Shown here piece after piece: positions 55,525 to 64,000 of a stretch of DNA of 64,000 bases; position 1 is the stretch's first letter; each line of letters opens with the position of its first letter. This DNA comes from Athripsodes cinereus (lineage: Eukaryota > Arthropoda > Insecta > Trichoptera > Leptoceridae). The notes below the pieces were generated by a model. The model was not told the DNA's origin. It saw nothing but the letters and a program-made list of their open reading frames with translations, and did not search any database. The stretch lies in assembly GCA_947579605.1 (NCBI GenBank), contig OX388314.1, forward strand, positions 19,093,982 through 19,157,981, given 5' to 3'. The position numbers and the translations under genes were made by a program.

Positions 55525-55815
55525 TTATTAAGGAAGATAAACATTGTAAAAGATGTATGAGAAATTGTACAAATGTGGAGAAAGCGAAAAATGTATGTCA
55601 GGATAGATAATTATTTATTTTTCGTGTCGAAACTCAGAAAACCAGTCACACTGAACTCTTACACTGTGCAAAACGCACAGCACGTGTAGATGCGTCAAAC
55701 ATACTATCCATAGTGCATGTGTCAGGGCACAACGGACACTCCAACAAGTATAGATTTATATAACGTTTAATTCTCTCTGCCTACCTCACTTGGGATATGG
55801 CATAAGGGCAAAGAT
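55525..55815 (+). pseudogene. R2 LINE 3' end interrupted by a nested insertion
   Basis: GTATGAGAAATTGTACAAAT, AGAAAGCGAAAAATGTATGT and CAGGATAGAT match R2, then the match stops. It resumes after 55755 with TAATTCTCTCTGCCTACCTC and ends ATATGGCATAAGGG. The piece between (55609-55755) is unrelated and flanked by ATAGAT on both sides. Confidence 0.6.
55609..55749 (-). mobile_element. Small nested retroposon-like insertion
   Basis: Flanked by ATAGAT (55603-55608 and 55750-55755). Read on the minus strand it begins ACTTGTTGGAGTGTCCGTTG and ends CGAAAAATAAATAATT, an A-rich end expected of a retroposon tail. No tRNA-like head and no open frame. Source family unknown. Confidence 0.5.
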
Positions 55816-55983
55816 AGATACCTACAACTACATATATGAAGAGTTTGTTGGTTAAGCCTAGACTCTTCTTATAAAAACTGTTATCACAAATTTTAAATTT
55901 ATGTTTATGCATAGTGTGAACATTTTCAAAGAAAAATAATAACCCTACATTTGGAATATAGAATCGATCAATATCCTTGAGAG

Positions 55984-56160
55984 AGTTCGTCGGTAGCCTG
56001 GTGGTAGAGTCTCGGCCTCGTGAACATGAGGTCTGTGGTTCGATCCCAGATGCCGGCAAACTCCCCTTCACGACACAAACTTTTAGCTTACTGTGAAAGG
56101 TGTATAAGGTTGTATTTGGGTTTATAACCAACCCAGATGTATCTTTAAAAGAAAAAAAAT
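55984..56160 (+). repeat. SINE-B copy
   Basis: GAGTTCGTCGGTAGCCTGGT head, intact B box GGTTCGATCCC, CTCCCCTTCACGACACAAAC body and an AAAAGAAAAAAAAT tail. Small deletions (TAGCTTACTG) distinguish it from the 17724 copy. Confidence 0.85.
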
Positions 56161-56242
56161 ATCTTCAAAAGGTTAACAAGAATTTTCTAAAAGAATAAAA
56201 TAAAATTAAAAAAAACTAAGAAATAAATATCATTAATTATAA

Positions 56243-56309
56243 TTCAATTTCTGTGTCTATATTTAACTCAATTCCTGTGACTATATTTAACTCAATTCCT
56301 GTGACTATT
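56243..56309 (+). repeat. Tandem repeat, 24-bp unit, 2.8 copies
   Basis: TCAATTCCTGTGACTATATT units start at 56244, 56268 and 56292. The first has TTTCTGTGTC in place of TTCCTGTGAC. Confidence 0.85.
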
Positions 56310-56319
56310 GACCGTTAGA

Positions 56320-57425
56320 ATATCGTATTATATAGACGCAGGTATGTATGCAAATATAACTTAATTTTTATTATTATTTTACAAGATTTTTACATCTTGA
56401 TCATCCATGCCTGACCTTTGTATTGAATAGATTCTCGTCTTCTTTATTTATGACATTTGCCACTTGACCTGGCTACAACATCACTGTAAAGCCAGTGGAA
56501 CGATTCTGAAGACTATGATTTAGTACTTAAAAATAACTAATCGATAGAAGCAATCTTTATTGACATTTTTTATACTTTTTTACGCGGCGGCAGAATTGCC
56601 ATCCACATTTCTCAGCATTATACAACCAGATAAGTCTCCATATGATCAGTCATGGTCACACAAAAACTTAACAGTCTAATGCCGGAAAAAATTAACCTAT
56701 CCAGATATACAGGATATCAAAGAATTAGGCTCAAAACGCGGGTTCAAAATACCAACATTGTGCCTGAAATATCTGTGTTCAAAAACTTTTTTACAATATT
56801 ACAAGTGTTTATGATAATAGATTTTTGAATTTTAATGTACAAATTAACCGGTAAATCTAATTTTTGTAAATTATTTATTAAAGATTTCGGAGTTAACCTG
56901 TATAGCTGACATGACTAAAGGCATTATATAAACGGACCTAGAATGCCAAATATTTTTTATTTCTCCTGCTAGTTCTGTATATGTACGTATTATTTAGATA
57001 TAATTTATTATTATGTAGGTATGTTTAAAGCGAAATATTTATGTAATATTTACGAGATATAAAATCATGAATCAAGTTTTATATAAATTCCCATAGATAA
57101 TTCAACATTGGTCATCATGTACTCGTAAATTAGTATTTCATTGCCTTAAATGTCTCAATTTTTGTGAATGAATAACCACGATTGATTATGTGATTCACTA
57201 GTAACCATTTATATCTAAGCTCGATCTGAGAGAATAGTCCATACAAAAAAACTTCAAAATTTCATTGATACATTGAAATTCATAGCGATAGTTTTAAAAG
57301 CTTATAATTTAATCGAATCAGACATAATTCAAACAATCGCGAGTGATTTGCGATGAAGTTAAACAATAAGAATTGTGTGAGGATTGTTGGAAGATTTTAA
57401 GAGAGATCCAACAGTATTTATTTAT
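56320..57425. other. AT-rich stretch, no gene seen
   Basis: Nothing recognisable. Confidence 0.45.
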
Positions 57426-57429
57426 TAAT

Positions 57430-57566
57430 CCATATCATATCATCACGCAATCTTATGGAATCTTTCACAAGTGGGATAGCCAGTTGATAAATTGTAAGCA
57501 AGAAACATGCAGGTCGTCTACCCAGTGTCATAAATAAATTAAGGCATTCAGAAACGGTGGCACACC
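57430..57566 (-). repeat. SINE-A remnant
   Basis: Minus strand: CCACCGTTTCTGAATGCCTT, AAGAAACATGCAGGTCG-complement and CTATCCCACTTGTGAAAG blocks in SINE-A order. About 5' half missing. Confidence 0.6.
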
Positions 57567-57569
57567 ATA

Positions 57570-58040
57570 TTTTAAGATTGACGATATTGGATAGCTTGTA
57601 AGTACATGGGGTTGTGCGAATACTATTCCTTTACAGAACAATTTTCCAAATACTTTATATTTCATATTCAGACAATCAACGACAAACATAATTATTTTAA
57701 ATCGGTTGTTATGATCACTCACATTGTTTCTTTCTGTTTTATCCTGGGAAACATTAAAAATGACTGTATGTTATTAGCAAAAAAAGTATGCATAGTGATT
57801 ATTAAAATATTATGTCTGTTTGAAGTATCCCTTCTACATCACCCAACCACTCATTAGTAAAGTCCTCTTGATCTCTATTATTTACTTTGCTTTTGTTTAA
57901 CAAAGCTCCTGTCTGTAGCCGGGAGTTACAATATTATTTTAACTAACGTAGCTTCCAAAATTATTGATGGGTTGTCATAAAATGCTTATCTTATGAACAA
58001 AAATACTAAACCCTATTTTTTTCATTTGATTTGTATGTCT
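57570..58040. other. AT-rich stretch, no gene seen
   Basis: The opposed frames at 57528-57857 look compositional. Confidence 0.45.
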
Positions 58041-58044
58041 GTCC

Positions 58045-58130
58045 AAGTCTAAGATATCTTCCTTAAGTGTGGTAGCCAGCAAATTTATTTCGTGTTATAA
58101 ACATTTACACCGTCCTCACCATAAAAAAAT
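58045..58130 (-). repeat. SINE-A remnant, strongly decayed
   Basis: Minus strand keeps GCTGGCTACCACACTTAAGG and an AGGACGGTGTAAATGTTTAT block, both recognisable SINE-A parts. Confidence 0.35.
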
Positions 58131-58236
58131 AAGACATGGAAGAGAGGGAGGGGCATACTAAACGCTGAATTAACAGGGTAAATAAAATTATCCCTTTTAT
58201 TTGGTTCATGAGGTTTTCAAAGCCCTGAAAAACTTT

Positions 58237-58300
58237 TTTCACATTTCACAATTCCTATGAAAACGATATCAGAGCATTAATGATATTGTGTGGAGAGATA
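58237..58300 (+). pseudogene. R1 LINE scrap
   Basis: ACATTTCACAATTCCTATGA, AAACGATATCAGAGC and GATATTGTGTGGAGAG match the FTIHRSYDNDIRAQGMSW-coding part at 38950. Nothing more of the element remains. Confidence 0.5.
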
Positions 58301-58310
58301 AATTAGTCTT

Positions 58311-58567
58311 CCGTGGAGCATCCAACTAAGAATTGGTCTCCCATTTATTTCCGTAAGCGTAAATTTCGAGTGTCTTGTAAAAGGCAGGTGTTCGAAAAAT
58401 AAAGAAATTTTACATTTTAAGTTCAGCGATTAGGTTTGCCATCCATCCTGAATGTTTTGATTTTTTGTTGGCACGGAGAGGGCAGCTTACGTGTTTATTA
58501 AATGCAGCTGGTCGGCTAGCTACCCCACTGGTGGCATATGCCGTGGTAGTATAGTAGTAGTAGTAGG
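58311..58567 (+). mobile_element. SINE-A full-length copy with AAATTAGT target duplication
   Basis: Starts CCGTGGAGCATCCAACTAAG and ends TATAGTAGTAGTAGTAGG. AAATTAGT precedes the element (58300-58307) and follows its tail (58568-58575). This second, independent duplication confirms a retroposon. It is inserted next to an R1 scrap. Confidence 0.8.
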
Positions 58568-58839
58568 AAATTAGTTTTTGTATTCTAAAGAGTTGGTAAA
58601 TAGAAAAAATTAAATTTCTGTATTTTTCAATACTTACATAATTTCAATGATTAGTTAGATTTGTAATTTACCAGTCCAATGCGATACCTACCTGCCCATT
58701 TTATATGCGATTCATAAAATTGAAAATTTTATATGTAAGTGCATAATATATAGTCTGAACGTTACTAAATGATTAAAACAAAACATTAGATATGTAAAAT
58801 ATTTGATATAATGTTAGTTTTATTTAGATAATTTTTGTA

Positions 58840-59101
58840 TTAACCCTTTCACGCCCGTGGGGTATTTAGTCGTATTAAATACTAGTCATTATTTTTATTA
58901 TTATTTTTCAAGGGCTCGGCAGATGTTGATGTGTCGGTGTGAGGGGCATATGGTTAAGTGTACCTATATTAGATATGCAGTAATAAAAATAGTCTGTATT
59001 GTCTCTAAATCCTAATAATAATAAAATAAAGTAGGATGCAAACCTGTAATTTTACATACAAAATATAATGAAATTAATAACATTATACATCACTGGGTTA
59101 A
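58840..59101. mobile_element. Possible TTAA-flanked MITE
   Basis: Begins TTAACCCTTTCACGCCC and ends CACTGGGTTAA. TTAA followed by CCC, and GGG followed by TTAA, is the arrangement of piggyBac-type termini with their TTAA target duplication. TIR similarity beyond CCC is weak. Confidence 0.35.
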
Positions 59102-59181
59102 ATAGATTTCGTCACGAAAGATGAACGCTTTGAGATTGTACTACTCTCATTATGTTACTCAGATACAATTCAGTATCTATC

Positions 59182-59385
59182 TATACCATTAAGGCATAGC
59201 TACGAGGTAGCCAGCGAACAACGTGCATGTAATGAACATACAAGTTTCCCTCTTTGTGCCATAAAAAATAAAATATTCAAAGTAAGTGACATACATCATC
59301 TTTGAATTGAAGATATAATAACTGTTATTCGTAATGTTTTACGTCTTTAACAGGACACTCGAAAACTTATATAAAAAGTAGAAGA
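59182..59385 (-). repeat. SINE-A remnant
   Basis: Minus strand: TCGAGTGTCCTGTTAAAGAC, GGCACAAAGAGGGAAACTTG, TGTTCATTACATGCACGTTG and GGCTACCTCGTAGCTATGCC. About a fifth of positions appear changed by eye. Confidence 0.55.
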
Positions 59386-59389
59386 CATA

Positions 59390-60060
59390 AATAAATAAAT
59401 ATTTATTTAGAAGACATACATAGTTTTATTTATATTTTTAGGATATTAAGGGATGGGTTCCCACCACTTATCCCTGGATGTCTCAAGAACATCATTTCTC
59501 ATGTAATCCAGTCTATCTAGAGCAAAAGCTTTCATTTTTTTTTATCAAAAAGTGGGCTCGCGGTTGTCCTTATAGGATTCCCTATGCAAAACCCACTCGA
59601 GAATTGAACTGTTCCCTTGATGTACCCTATATTTTTAGCACAAAAATAAACAATATGGTTATTAACATTTTTTAAAAATCGAGATTATTACATAACCATA
59701 ATTCTTAAGAAATATTTGAATTTAACATAACATTTTATATAACAAAGTTCATTTTTATATTACACCTAGTTTTATCACTTTGAATAGAAGATAAAATAGC
59801 AGGATGCTTTGATTACTTATGTAATTAGTTTTATCAGACATGAATTATAGTTTTCGATATGGAATTAATATGTTTTTAAGTGTAACAGGAAAACCAATAG
59901 TGCCTCTAGTCCGTTATTGTTATCGAATAATTATTAATATTCCAGTATGTTTGTGCGTGAGTATGTTTGTACTTTCATCGTTTACAGACACGTAATAAAT
60001 AAACTAATGCCATGTATTTGAATTCTTGCATATTTAACGTGTTCCAAAAAAAGGTGAAAT
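59390..60060. other. AT-rich stretch, no gene seen
   Basis: The 65-codon frame at 59478-59675 resembles nothing known. Confidence 0.4.
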
Positions 60061-60066
60061 TATTCA

Positions 60067-60094
60067 AGATTCCACCACTATAGTGGTGGAATCT
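60067..60094. repeat. Perfect 28-bp palindrome
   Basis: AGATTCCACCACTA is followed directly by its exact reverse complement TAGTGGTGGAATCT, with no spacer. Confidence 0.95.
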
Positions 60095-60189
60095 CACATA
60101 TAGCTCGTTTATTAGCAAAGATTTTCTAACAAAAAATACTTAAATTCTTCCTAAAATTCCGCGGCACACAGTGGTCTCGAACAGTAAAA

Positions 60190-60490
60190 TATTTTTACCA
60201 CCCCGTCGCTTAATTTACGAAATGGTATGGGAATTTGAAATATTTTAAAACCTCCTCCTTTTTCTTCCAGAATATTTTCTCAAAATACCTTTTTCTACAC
60301 TATAACGGGTATTTGTACCGACGATTGTTTATGTCAATACCGGATACTAATCTTAAGTGTTTATATTTCTACCCACTCGTCGCCGATTTTCCAAAATGGT
60401 ATAGGAATTTGAAATATTTCAAAAACTCCTTGGTTTTCTTAATGAATATTTACTCGAATCATTTAGTATCTGGTATTTTTACCGGATATC
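60190..60490 (+). repeat. Satellite-like imperfect dimer, unit about 174 bp
   Basis: ACGAAATGGTATGGGAATTT then GAAATATTTTAAAACCTCCT (from 60218) recurs as CCAAAATGGTATAGGAATTT then GAAATATTTCAAAAACTCCT (from 60391). The preceding CCACCCCGTCGC / CCCACTCGTCGC and following AGAATATTTTCTC / TGAATATTTACTC also correspond, as do CGGGTATTTGTACCG / CTGGTATTTTTACCG. The units are diverged. Confidence 0.65.
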
Positions 60491-60499
60491 CGAATTATT

Positions 60500-61285
60500 A
60501 ATTACTTAATTAAAAACAAAATGGCCGCGTATTTGGCCCGCGGCAGACCTGTATTCGTGTCACGGTACACCACTGTGCAGTGGCACACCGGTTGCGGAGC
60601 ACTGTTATACAGAGTGAACATCTCATTCTTTATATGAGTCAGTTACAGAGATACAATTTTCAATGGAGAGATTCTAAGTGCTAATCCTCCTGCCAATTTT
60701 TATTTCGTTTGCAACAATTTATCCATCAATGATTATTTCCCGAGTGTAGTCGGGTCTGAAGCTAGTTTTTAATAGTTTCACTTCTACGCCGTATCTAAAT
60801 GGCAGCTTATAATAATATTTCTAGAAATAAATATAGATTTAAGATGACATCTCCAAAACCAATTTAATTACTTCATGAATATTTAAATAATTTTTATTAA
60901 TTAATATTTTTCATTCACACCCAGGAAACAAACAGTAGTTCTTAAACTTTGGATCTTTAATTTCATTCTTGATTTTCAAATAAATAATTGAGTACCTACT
61001 TACTTGTGTTGATTATTTTCTTTTGTTTTTGAATTTTCATCTTAAAAATACAGGAAAGCAACAATCATTTCAACTAAGCAGAATGACTCTGTACATATTG
61101 AGTGACCCTCATTGTCATTCTCCCAATTCAAATTTAAGGTAAATATATTCCAAAAAATGTGAATTCAGGCATATTAATTATTATTTCCAGGAGTTTTTAT
61201 TTAAAGTCTTTTCCATGAAAACTTTTGTATTTCTCTTGGAAGAGCAGGTTAAAAAAACAAGCCAAGTGAAGTATTTCTTTTTCAC
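60500..61285. other. AT-rich stretch with a GC-rich patch
   Basis: The GC-rich patch at 60525-60605 (GGCCGCGTATTTGGCCCGCG) contains GTGCAGTGGCACACCGG-like inverted words. Unassigned. Confidence 0.4.
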
Positions 61286-61289
61286 ATTT

Positions 61290-61385
61290 TGTTTACTGGA
61301 AGATATTGCCTCCAGGAAATAGGCTCGCCAATTACTCATGATTTTTTTTATAAATTAAGTGTTATTATTATTATTGAACATATAG
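61290..61385 (+). repeat. CR1/Jockey-like LINE 3' UTR hairpin fragment
   Basis: CTGGAAGATATTGCCTCCAG then GAAATAGGCTCGCC, followed 30 bp later by TTATTATTATTATTG. Short copy of the same 3' UTR motif. Confidence 0.45.
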
Positions 61386-61389
61386 ATTT

Positions 61390-61880
61390 TATACCTACGT
61401 AAATCTAAGTATATCTCTTCCCTTCTACTGTCAATAGATTCAACATTTTGAGTGTAAGTGTTTTCATAGATAGCATTAATAATAGGTGTCTTAAATTTGC
61501 ATAACATATTATTTCTATTAAAAAAAATCAATAACATAATACATAGAATTTGAGAAGATTTTTTTCTAATAGGTATTTGCTTATTCATTTGTGATTAAAG
61601 ATGTACATTCATATTAATTAATGTCAAATTCAAATGGATTTTATCGATACATAATGGTGAAAAAATACAATAAAATTTACATTTGCTTTAAAGAAGTATA
61701 ACACTATCTTAGCTACAATGGTCACGCAAGACTTTTTGACACATCAAATATAAATAGTCAAATAGTAGAATTTATTTTTTGTTTTAAAGACGTTTCACTC
61801 GTTTACGAGCGGTTACGGAATATGAACGTTTGATGAACGGTAAAAAGCTTAAAACAATTCTCTAAGTTAGGACCTGAACT
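61390..61880. other. AT-rich stretch, no gene seen
   Basis: Nothing recognisable. Confidence 0.45.
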
Positions 61881-61889
61881 CTCTTTAAT

Positions 61890-62060
61890 GCTGAGAGATG
61901 AAAGTCCCGTGGTCTTGACTGGGTTATGTTTTGAGAATGTCTAATTATAGTTGGCCAAAAATAGCACACTTCTTTCATCCACAAAATTTATGACAACTTT
62001 CAAGACCCTCTTTTACAATGTTGCTATGGCAATGGTATCAGCTCGTTACAATTGTCTCAT
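61890..62060 (+). pseudogene. R1 LINE remnant, decayed
   Basis: GTGGTCTTGACTGGGTTATG, TTTTGAGAATGTCTAATTAT and AGTTGGCCAAAAATAGCACA follow the RRWSWLGHVLRMPNDSWPKR-coding part. The later AATGTTGCTATGGCAATGGT follows the HRSYDNDI part. Confidence 0.6.
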
Positions 62061-62115
62061 CGAAGAATTGAAGATGTAAAATATTATGTGATGTTTTACT
62101 AAGAAGATAATATAT

Positions 62116-62365
62116 TTGGCTGAGAGGAATGGTGCTCGGAGACGTGGACGTTCGAGGATCAAATGGCAAGATCATTTAAATCAAATCCTATAGGACGGTC
62201 ACGTGTTTAGCACATTGAACAGGAGAGCATGCATGAGGAATTGTATGACAGTGAAGGAAGCGAAAGATGTATGCAAGGATAGAAGGAAGTGGTGCTCGAT
62301 CCTTTCTGCCTACCCCGCGAGGGAAGCGGCGTGATGGTATGTATGTATGTATGTATGTTTTACTT
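62116..62365 (+). pseudogene. R2 LINE 3' end, best preserved, with (GTAT)n tail
   Basis: The frame reads LAERNGARRRGRSRIKWQDH, LNQIL, one stop, DGHVFSTLNRRACMRNCMTV, then KEAKDVCKDRRKWCSILSAY, PAREAA and a stop at 62332-62334. Only one internal stop breaks 73 codons. G-R-x-R-x-x-W-x-D-H and N-R-R-A-C-M-R-N-C-M-T-V are the C-terminus of an RTE-like LINE protein. The tail GTATGTATGTATGTATG begins 3 bp after the stop, so the 3' UTR is almost nil. Confidence 0.8.
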
Positions 62366-62518
62366 AAATATAAATAGGTAGGTACCTGCCTTTTGCAGGA
62401 TACTTTTAAGAGTGGGAAGCCTATCCCATTATGGGGACTGTGGTGATGGATAAAATATTTTATTTCAATAATAATTACTAGTTATGATCATTCTTATAAA
62501 AATATTTTTCAACATCGA

Positions 62519-62852
62519 TTAACCCTTTAAAGACCAACGTTGATGATTATTGTCAACCCTTTTTTGTCCCTAGGATTATTATCGCATTTTCCGTTGTAAT
62601 TATACGTTTTTTTATGCGCATAATCACGCATGTGCGATGACATAATACTCTCTACCTACACATTATTATCATCAAGGGGATTCTTAATAATGGTAACCTG
62701 CATTTTCACAATACTAGGTAGATATGTACTAGAAGCGAGACTAAAATGCTAATTATAGTCGTTCGACTAATGATATTATATGAAACAAAAAAATGCATAT
62801 AGGTATGTACCTACTGTAATCTATAAAGCGCCCCCGGGACTGAATGGGTTAA
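62519..62852. mobile_element. Possible TTAA-flanked MITE
   Basis: Begins TTAACCCTTTAAAGACC and ends GACTGAATGGGTTAA. Same TTAA-CCC...GGG-TTAA arrangement as 58840-59101. No frame. Confidence 0.35.
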
Positions 62853-63119
62853 AAATGACAGATGCGTAGCGTTTTTTTGTTTTTGTTTCTTTTTTTAAAT
62901 AACGCGTGTGTTGACATACTGCGGGTGAATTAAAAAACGAATATATATGAAATCGATGATGAGTAATTGTAATTAAATGTATTACAGAAAATTATAAATG
63001 ATCCGAATAGGAATGTAAAAAATCATGATATCGTGAGCTGAATTTAAAACAGTCAGAGTAACAAGCCACATTTATAAAGATTAGACCGGAAAACGGACAA
63101 TAGATTAAAGGATTGATTA

Positions 63120-63274
63120 AGGATGCTTAACATAATGTCGCGGCTTCGTAATATACGGCAATGGACCGGAATAAGGCAGATGGGAGAGCTGATCCAAAAA
63201 GCGCGGGACAGGAAAACATTCTCTTGAGTGATCGCCAACGTCGGGGGGTCTGATACAGCATTAATAGAAGAAGA
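63120..63274 (+). pseudogene. R3 LINE 3' end with (GAA)n tail
   Basis: The frame reads WTGIRQMGELIQKARDRKTF, S, a stop, then VIANVGGSDTALIEEE, where the EEE is the GAAGAAGAA tail. The DNA upstream (63075-63160) continues the element with several stops. Same family and same end as the minus-strand copy at 10467. Confidence 0.65.
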
Positions 63275-63279
63275 ACATA

Positions 63280-64000
63280 GTTTTTATTCAGTTATGTCGT
63301 TGGAATGGTCTGATTTCTTCACAGAAGACAGATTTCAGCTAGAAACCCTCATCCTTTCTTATTTGTACCATTCGAAGTTCTTTCTTCATTCCAAAGCAGG
63401 ATACCAACGTTCTGTTTTAAGAAACTTATCTTTCTCTCGCTTTTTGACTCTTTCCACAAACTTGGATGAAGTCTGCTCTGATATCATTGAAACCATCACA
63501 AAAATGTTATAAAAAATAATTATATAAACGATTATCAATAAAAAACATTTAAAGGTGAAAAAACGAAAAAGCAAACGTTTCTCCATTCAAAAGAGAAAGA
63601 TTTTATTACAACTCCAGTGTAAGTTTATTATTTAATGAACGTGAGATAATTTTTAAGTTTAAATAATATATTATAGGCACATCTACTTATAGCTATTATT
63701 TTTTAAACAACCATTCATAATAAAAAAAGTGTTAATTGCATTCACACCGACGATAAATAAATTGGTACGACGCGTTCACCTTCAAAATATAACAAATGTG
63801 TGTTTTAATTTGTTTAGTTCTATTGTCTATACTTAATTCTCTGTTTGTGCTTTACATACATAGTAAATAATTGTTATGCTTGCACGTAGTTTATATAATA
63901 TGTATTATCTGTGGATGGATTAGGTACAGTACAACAATAATAATATTACATTGGTATTATTATTTAAAGTGTAAGATGTATGGGCAGCTAATTACAAAAG
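63280..64000. other. AT-rich end of window; unassigned open frame
   Basis: The frame that leaves the R3 tail stays open to 63512 (with FTEDRFQLETLILSYLYHSK). On the other strand, 63415-63492 reads MVSMISEQTSSKFVERVKKR. Either could be decayed coding DNA; neither is recognised. Confidence 0.35.

Noticed and set aside
55781..56131. 116-codon minus-strand frame
   Set aside because: It is made of SINE-B in antisense and flanking DNA.
63228..63512. 94-codon frame as a gene
   Set aside because: Its first 15 codons are the R3 LINE tail and (GAA)n repeat; the rest has no recognised domain.

Overview
The window looks like nuclear, non-coding, transposon-rich DNA from a lepidopteran (moth or butterfly). 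The reasons are strong AT-richness, many GTAGGTAC-type words, no prokaryote-like gene density, and remnants of RTE-like and CR1-like LINEs and tRNA-derived SINEs of kinds common in moth genomes. The order is an inference; no single-copy gene confirms it. I found no complete host gene. The window is probably intergenic or a very long intron.

Family names used below are mine. SINE-A: about 259 bp with a (TAG)n tail; the best copy (48157-48415) lies between 13-bp target duplications. SINE-B: tRNA-derived head, poly-A tail. SINE-C: longer tRNA-headed SINE. R1, R2 and R3: three RTE-like LINE families, seen as 3' ends with (ATG/GAT)n, (GTAT)n and (GAA)n tails. LINE-T: LINE C-termini with a (TTA)n tail. 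CR1-like: one 5'-truncated copy with an intact 319-codon reverse transcriptase reading frame (42873-43832), plus several 3'-UTR scraps sharing a GGAAGA...CGCC hairpin. TTAA- and TA-flanked MITEs are also present.

Layout. 0-17 kb: AT-rich DNA with a hammerhead-bearing palindrome (3.6 kb), a 530-bp TIR element (5.1 kb), and a 720-bp-spaced direct duplication (13.8/14.5 kb). 17-25 kb: SINE-B copies, two more palindromes, a possible spliced microexon (21.0 kb), and an EF-hand (calexcitin-like) gene fragment joined to a LINE 3' end (25.1 kb). 25-36 kb: SINE-A and R2 copies, then a perfect 522-bp tandem duplication ending in the best hammerhead palindrome (35.5 kb). 36-50 kb: the longest R1 copy (38.4 kb), the CR1-like LINE inserted in a SINE-A tail (42.9 kb), a TA-flanked MITE (45.9 kb), hammerhead motifs at 47.5 and 48.6 kb, and a 49-bp triplicate. 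50-64 kb: more LINE and SINE remnants, a satellite-like dimer (60.2 kb), TTAA-flanked elements, and R2/R3 tails.

The most interesting signal is a set of long palindromes and one single copy, at seven loci. Each carries the 3' half of a minimal type I hammerhead ribozyme: a stem II hairpin, GAA, a short self-complementary stem III starting A and ending U, then a cleavable H17. Two loci keep the complete CUGAUGA core. Stems II and III differ in sequence between loci but keep their pairing. This fits Penelope-like retroelement termini. Two of the palindromes are followed by related short reading frames (M-x-F-x-x-V-N-T), possibly the start of the element's ORF.
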